Of a DNA stretch of 64,000 nt, positions 60,838-64,000 are shown piece by piece. Origin of the DNA: JAGOEY01 sp017997515 (lineage in GTDB: Bacteria; Pseudomonadota; Gammaproteobacteria; Burkholderiales; Burkholderiaceae_C); assembly GCA_026314275.1 (NCBI GenBank), contig CP111109.1, positions 3,720,001 to 3,784,000 on the forward strand, written 5' to 3'. The notes beneath the pieces were generated by a model. That model did no database searches. It saw only the letters and a list, made by a program, of their open reading frames with translations, and was not told the origin of the DNA. The stretch's first letter is position 1. Each line of letters begins with the position of its first letter. The position numbers and the translations under genes are program-made.

Positions 60838-61551
60838 TCAGAAAGTCAGGGTCTTAACGCCCTGCGCCGTGCCCAGCAGGCACACAGACGCCTTCTGGTA
60901 AGCAAACACCCCCACCGTCACCACACCGGGCCATTGGCTCACCGTGGCTTCAAACTGCAGCGGGTCGGTGATCTGCAGGCCGGTCACATCCACAATGTGC
61001 TGGCCGTTGTCGGTCACCAGCGGTTGGCCGTCTTTCTGGCGCACCTGGCCCGTGCCACCCAGCGCAGCAAACTGCTGCACGATACGTTGGGTGGCCATGG
61101 GAATCACTTCCACCGGCAGCGGAAACTGGCCCAGCGCTGTGACCAGTTTGGACTCGTCGGCAATACACACAAACTGCTTGGCCAGCGCCGCCACAATCTT
61201 CTCGCGGGTCAGTGCCGCACCGCCGCCCTTGACCATGTGGCCCTGACCGTCAATTTCGTCCGCGCCGTCGATGTAAACGGACAGCGACTCCACTGCATTG
61301 GCGTCCAGCACCGGAATACCGAGCGCCTGCAGCCGTTCTGTGCTGGCCACCGAGCTGGAGACAGCACCCTTGATCTGGTCCTTGATGGTGGCCAGAGCGT
61401 CGATGAATTTGTTGACAGTGGAGCCAGTGCCGACACCCACAAGCTCGCCGGGCACCACGTATGCCAGGGCCGCGTGGCCCACCAAAGTCTTGAGTTCGTC
61501 CTGGGTCAGGGGGGCCGATGTGGGGGTGGATGCGGAGGGAGGTGTCGTCAT
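60838..61551 (-). CDS. rpiA: Ribose-5-phosphate isomerase A
   Basis: Pentose-phosphate enzyme of 237 aa from the ATG at 61551 (MTTPPSASTP); a nine-residue upstream extension is less likely. Motifs: VGVGTGSTVNKFIDAL (phosphate loop), SSVASTERLQALGIPV, DGADEIDGQGHMVKGGGAAL (catalytic Asp/Lys) and ADESKLVTALGQFPLPVEV. A short Thr/Pro/Ser-rich N-terminal extension is unusual but harmless. Divergent from pyrD across 37 bases. Confidence 0.96.
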   Translation of the reverse strand: MTTPPSASTPTSAPLTQDELKTLVGHAALAYVVPGELVGVGTGSTVNKFIDALATIKDQIKGAVSSSVASTERLQALGIPVLDANAVESLSVYIDGADEIDGQGHMVKGGGAALTREKIVAALAKQFVCIADESKLVTALGQFPLPVEVIPMATQRIVQQFAALGGTGQVRQKDGQPLVTDNGQHIVDVTGLQITDPLQFEATVSQWPGVVTVGVFAYQKASVCLLGTAQGVKTLTF

Positions 61552-61588
61552 GGGGGAAAATCGGAGGTGAAATTCCACCGATTATCCA

Positions 61589-62641
61589 ATGCCCCTCATT
61601 CCCTACGCCCTCGCCCGCCCCTTTTTGTTTGGCCTTGACGCCGAAGCCGCCCATGAACTCACCATGGCGTCCCTGGCCCGTGGCCAGGGCACCCCGCTGC
61701 AATGGGCATGGTGCTCGGAGCGCATCGAAGACCCGGTCACGCTGGCCGGACTGACCTTCCCGAACCGGGTGGGCCTGGCAGCCGGTCTGGACAAAAACGC
61801 CCGTTGTATCGATGGTCTGAGCGCCATGGGTTTTGGTTTTGTCGAGGTGGGCACCGTCACCCCCAAAGCCCAGCCCGGCAACCCCAAACCCCGCATGTTC
61901 CGCCTGCCGCAGGCCAACGCGCTCATTAACCGGCTGGGCTTCAACAACGAAGGCCTGGACGCGTTTGTTGCCAATGTGCAAAAGGCGACCTTTCGCCGCA
62001 AGAACACGGCACGCCCCATGCTGCTGGGCCTGAACATCGGCAAAAACGCTGCAACACCGATCGAAGACGCCACCTCGGACTACCTGACCTGCCTGGACGG
62101 TGTGTACCCGCATGCCGACTATGTCACCGTCAACATCAGCTCGCCCAACACCAAAAACCTGCGCGCCCTGCAAAGTGACGAGGCACTGGACGGTTTGCTG
62201 GGGGCCATTGCCGAACGGCGTGAAATTCTGGCGAAACGCCATGGCAAACGCGTGCCGATCTTCGTGAAAATTGCCCCCGACCTGGATACGACCCAGGTTG
62301 ACGTGATTGCTGCAACGCTACAACGCCATGCTATGGACGGTGTGGTGGCCACCAACACCACCATCAACCGCGCTGCTGTGGAGGGCCTGCCCCATGCCGA
62401 AGAAGCCGGTGGACTCAGTGGTGCCCCGGTACTTGAAGCCAGCAACCAGGTCATCCGCAGCCTGCGTTCCGCGCTGGGCAAGGGCTTCCCGATCATTGGT
62501 GTCGGCGGCATCCTGAGTGCACAGGATGCCTTGTCAAAAATCGACGCTGGTGCCGATGTGGTGCAGATCTACACCGGCCTGATCTACGAGGGCCCCAAGC
62601 TGGTCAAAGATTCGGCGCTGGCCCTGCAGCGCCGCGCATAA
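61589..62641 (+). CDS. pyrD: Dihydroorotate dehydrogenase (quinone), class 2
   Basis: Membrane-associated FMN enzyme of pyrimidine synthesis, 350 aa. The N-terminal amphipathic helix region (PLIPYALARPFLFGLDAEAA) binds the membrane and quinone. FMN and substrate motifs: GLAAGLDKNARCIDGL, LGLNIGKNA, NISSPNTKNLRALQ with the class 2 catalytic Ser, VFVKIAPDL-type IFVKIAPDLDT and VATNTTINR. Terminated by a strong hairpin immediately after its stop. Confidence 0.97.
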   Translation: MPLIPYALARPFLFGLDAEAAHELTMASLARGQGTPLQWAWCSERIEDPVTLAGLTFPNRVGLAAGLDKNARCIDGLSAMGFGFVEVGTVTPKAQPGNPKPRMFRLPQANALINRLGFNNEGLDAFVANVQKATFRRKNTARPMLLGLNIGKNAATPIEDATSDYLTCLDGVYPHADYVTVNISSPNTKNLRALQSDEALDGLLGAIAERREILAKRHGKRVPIFVKIAPDLDTTQVDVIAATLQRHAMDGVVATNTTINRAAVEGLPHAEEAGGLSGAPVLEASNQVIRSLRSALGKGFPIIGVGGILSAQDALSKIDAGADVVQIYTGLIYEGPKLVKDSALALQRRA

Positions 62642-62642
62642 A

Positions 62643-62677
62643 AAAGGGTGCGACAACTTGGCGTTGTCGCACCCTTT
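62643..62677. terminator. 15-bp bidirectional terminator after pyrD
   Basis: AAAGGGTGCGACAAC (62643-62657) TTGGC GTTGTCGCACCCTTT (62663-62677). Rightward it ends in TTT; leftward the stem is followed by a longer T-run. It serves pyrD and the convergent yqjE-like gene (stop at 62700). Confidence 0.9.
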
Positions 62678-62699
62678 GGGCATAAACACGGCTGCCGAC

Positions 62700-63455
62700 T
62701 TACCTTCGAGGCAACACCAGCGGAATGAGCCAGCTGGCGATACGCGCCGACCGTTTGGTTCCAATGGCAGCCACCACCGCAACCGCCCCGCCCACTACAG
62801 CCACGGTTGCTACAGGATGGTCACGCAGGCTGCGTACCGTCATGCTGCGGGGGAATTGAGGGTCTGCCGTCACCGGCAGCACACTATGGGCCACAGGGGC
62901 CTGCGCTGCAGCGGCTGGCGCCGCGGCGGCCGCTGTCACAGCAGCTTCTTGCCGTGCCAGTCGCTCACGTTGTAATGCAATACGCTTGAGCAAGGCCTCT
63001 TTGTCCAAGGGGGGGATTTCATTCAGACGATCAGGTGATGCAGCTTTACGCCCATCGGGAAGAATCTCGGATTTGAGCGATCTCCAGTCTTTGCCCAGCT
63101 CCGCACGCGTGGGGCCAAATGCCACGGAACCCCTGCGCAGCAGGTACACAACCCCCAACGCCATACCCAACCACAGCACACCCCACGCTGTGGCGACCGA
63201 CCAGGCTGCAGTCGCACGGTATGGGGCGTCCCAGTAATGAACGATCAGGGCAAAAGACGCAATCGTCAAGGTCACGATGGTCAGGCCGAGCAAACCCAAG
63301 GTCAACGCCAGCAGCAGCTTGAGGCGTGTTTTCTCTTCGTCCCAGCCCAGCCGTGCAAGCTGGACCCGGTCTTCCACGGCCTGAGCGCCCTCGCCCGCAG
63401 CAGTACGAAGCTTTCGCAGCTGGGCATCAATCCCGAAAAACGAGAGTAAATTCAT
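62700..63455 (-). CDS. YqjE/holin-superfamily III membrane protein
   Basis: A 251-aa protein. The N-terminal charged helix (RKLRTAAGEGAQAVEDRVQL) and two adjacent transmembrane segments (LLLALTLGLLGLTIVTLTIA, about 48-67; WGVLWLGMALGVVYLLRRG, about 90-108) fit the Actinobacterial-holin-X/YqjE family. A long C-terminal extension (about 120-251, Ala-rich coiled region and a third hydrophobic stretch VATVAVVGGAVAVVAAIG) is fused, recalling YqjK. It follows the YqjD-like gene, as in the enterobacterial yqjDEK order. Confidence 0.78.
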   Translation of the reverse strand: MNLLSFFGIDAQLRKLRTAAGEGAQAVEDRVQLARLGWDEEKTRLKLLLALTLGLLGLTIVTLTIASFALIVHYWDAPYRATAAWSVATAWGVLWLGMALGVVYLLRRGSVAFGPTRAELGKDWRSLKSEILPDGRKAASPDRLNEIPPLDKEALLKRIALQRERLARQEAAVTAAAAAPAAAAQAPVAHSVLPVTADPQFPRSMTVRSLRDHPVATVAVVGGAVAVVAAIGTKRSARIASWLIPLVLPRR

Positions 63456-63538
63456 CAGGGATCAGTCCTTCATGTTTAGGCGGCAGATGGCAGGCAGGGC
63501 CACGCCGCGCACGAGGCCCGGCGGGCACTGACCCGAGA

Positions 63539-63841
63539 TCAGCGGCGGCTCAGCAAGAAGCCCAGCAACACACCCACTGCCAATGCGCCACCGGCAACAT
63601 GCCAGGGTTCATCATGGGCATAGTTGTTGGCGGTGGTCGCAGCTTCGCGGGCCTTGCGGGCGGCTTCCTGGGCGGCTTCCACGGCTGTTTCACGCACCAC
63701 GACCACACTTTCGTCGATGCGCTTGCGCAGCGCCTTGATCTGGGGCACTGCGTCCAGGTCTTTGCTGGCGAGCATGCCGCGCACGTCCGTCACCAGGTTT
63801 TCCAGTTCGGTGGCGGCGTTTTGGGGGGTAAATGCAGTCAT
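63539..63841 (-). CDS. YqjD/ElaB-like DUF883 protein
   Basis: A 100-aa protein with an amphipathic helix (LENLVTDVRGMLASKDLDAV... to VEAAQEAARKAREAATTANN) and a C-terminal transmembrane tail ending GGALAVGVLLGFLLSRR, the DUF883 hallmark. E. coli homologues anchor ribosomes to the inner membrane in stationary phase. AAGGAAGG precedes the start by six bases. Located 83 bases upstream of the YqjE-like gene. Confidence 0.9.
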   Translation of the reverse strand: MTAFTPQNAATELENLVTDVRGMLASKDLDAVPQIKALRKRIDESVVVVRETAVEAAQEAARKAREAATTANNYAHDEPWHVAGGALAVGVLLGFLLSRR

Positions 63842-63890
63842 AGGGCCTTCCTTGTTAAAAATAGCTGGGAATCTGGCAATGGGCCAAGTC

Positions 63891-63912
63891 CATACACCCG
63901 CGTAGGTGTATG
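63891..63912. promoter_or_regulatory. 8-bp dyad upstream of the yqjD-like gene
   Basis: CATACACC (63891-63898) CGCGTA GGTGTATG (63905-63912) is a perfect inverted repeat about 50 bases before the start codon. It is a candidate operator of the stationary-phase or stress control expected for these genes. The remaining bases to 64000 show no gene that I can support. Confidence 0.45.
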
Positions 63913-64000
63913 TTGCTATGGTACAGGCTAGTGCGGCCCCTATGTACCTTTATCCTTGTAGGCCGATGCGACAATTTGCGCGACGATTTCGCCTATGGCC

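Noticed and set aside
62310..62335. Dispersed-repeat copy inside pyrD
   Set aside because: Only a short GCTGCAACGCTACAACGCC similarity; the protein sequence there is normally conserved, so chance is more likely.

Overview
The window is a chromosomal segment from a betaproteobacterium of the order Burkholderiales, most likely family Comamonadaceae and Rhodoferax/Polaromonas-like. Evidence: GC-rich coding, short dispersed repeats of the tATAGCTGCTTgCGC type inside and between genes, a homodimeric aceE plus lipoyl-bearing lpdA pyruvate dehydrogenase operon, and the gene families at prpE, umuDC, folD, prlC, rpiA and pyrD. The genus is an inference.

Layout. (1) 1-8769: sugar-acid catabolism. A leftward operon (FCD regulator, TRAP transporter Q-M-P, mandelate-racemase-family enzyme) diverges from a rightward operon (IlvD/EDD dehydratase, DgoK kinase, DgoA aldolase, SDR dehydrogenase), which together fit a D-galactonate / DeLey-Doudoroff type route. 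(2) 8921-17851: small secreted protein, Fur-family regulator, MFS transporter with its MarR regulator, a divergent thioesterase, an alkylation-repair set (Ada-AlkA fusion, Ogt) coupled to an EamA exporter, a DUF1345 protein and propionyl-CoA synthetase. (3) 17961-38289: an SOS-controlled umuDC operon (clear LexA box) whose umuC is split by an 18,558-bp mobile island.

(4) The island (18465-37022) starts with five overlapping genes: a small primase-zinc-domain-like gene, three large tyrosine recombinases and a small HTH/coiled-coil protein. This is the architecture of GInt elements (ginABCD). Its cargo is cadmium/zinc/lead resistance: cadR, cadA, a transglutaminase-like protein, and a czcI-czcC-split adaptor-czcB-czcA set with two small exported proteins and ynfA. 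An IS5-family copy and an AT-rich right end follow. Immediately after ginD lies a second umuC 5' end with its own Shine-Dalgarno, ending at the same codon at which host umuC is broken. Recombination between that inner site and the right end would delete 13,074 bp and give a 435-codon in-frame hybrid umuC. Recombination between the outer sites would delete 18,558 bp and restore the native 447-codon gene. I regard this three-junction architecture as the main discovery.

(5) 38391-47272: isochorismatase-like hydrolase, PQQ-type aldose dehydrogenase, NlpC/P60 hydrolase, ferritin-like DUF455 protein, DUF900 lipoprotein hydrolase, EVE-domain protein, rRNA methyltransferase, then a defence remnant (truncated type III Mod, DUF4411 PIN-like toxin, XRE-ImmA antitoxin). 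(6) 47386-53645: the lpdA-aceF-aceE operon. (7) 53833-63841: PAS sensor kinase and FixJ-type regulator, folD, prlC, a glutaredoxin-like protein, rpiA, pyrD and a yqjD/yqjE-like pair.

Five genes in the first 43 kb carry frameshifts. Three are single-base changes in homopolymers (dctM, umuD, ginA) and two are exact 8-bp tandem duplications (eamA, DUF900). They may be real mutations, recoding (ginA) or sequencing error. No tRNA, rRNA or CRISPR was recognised, and no gene-free stretch exceeds 300 bases.
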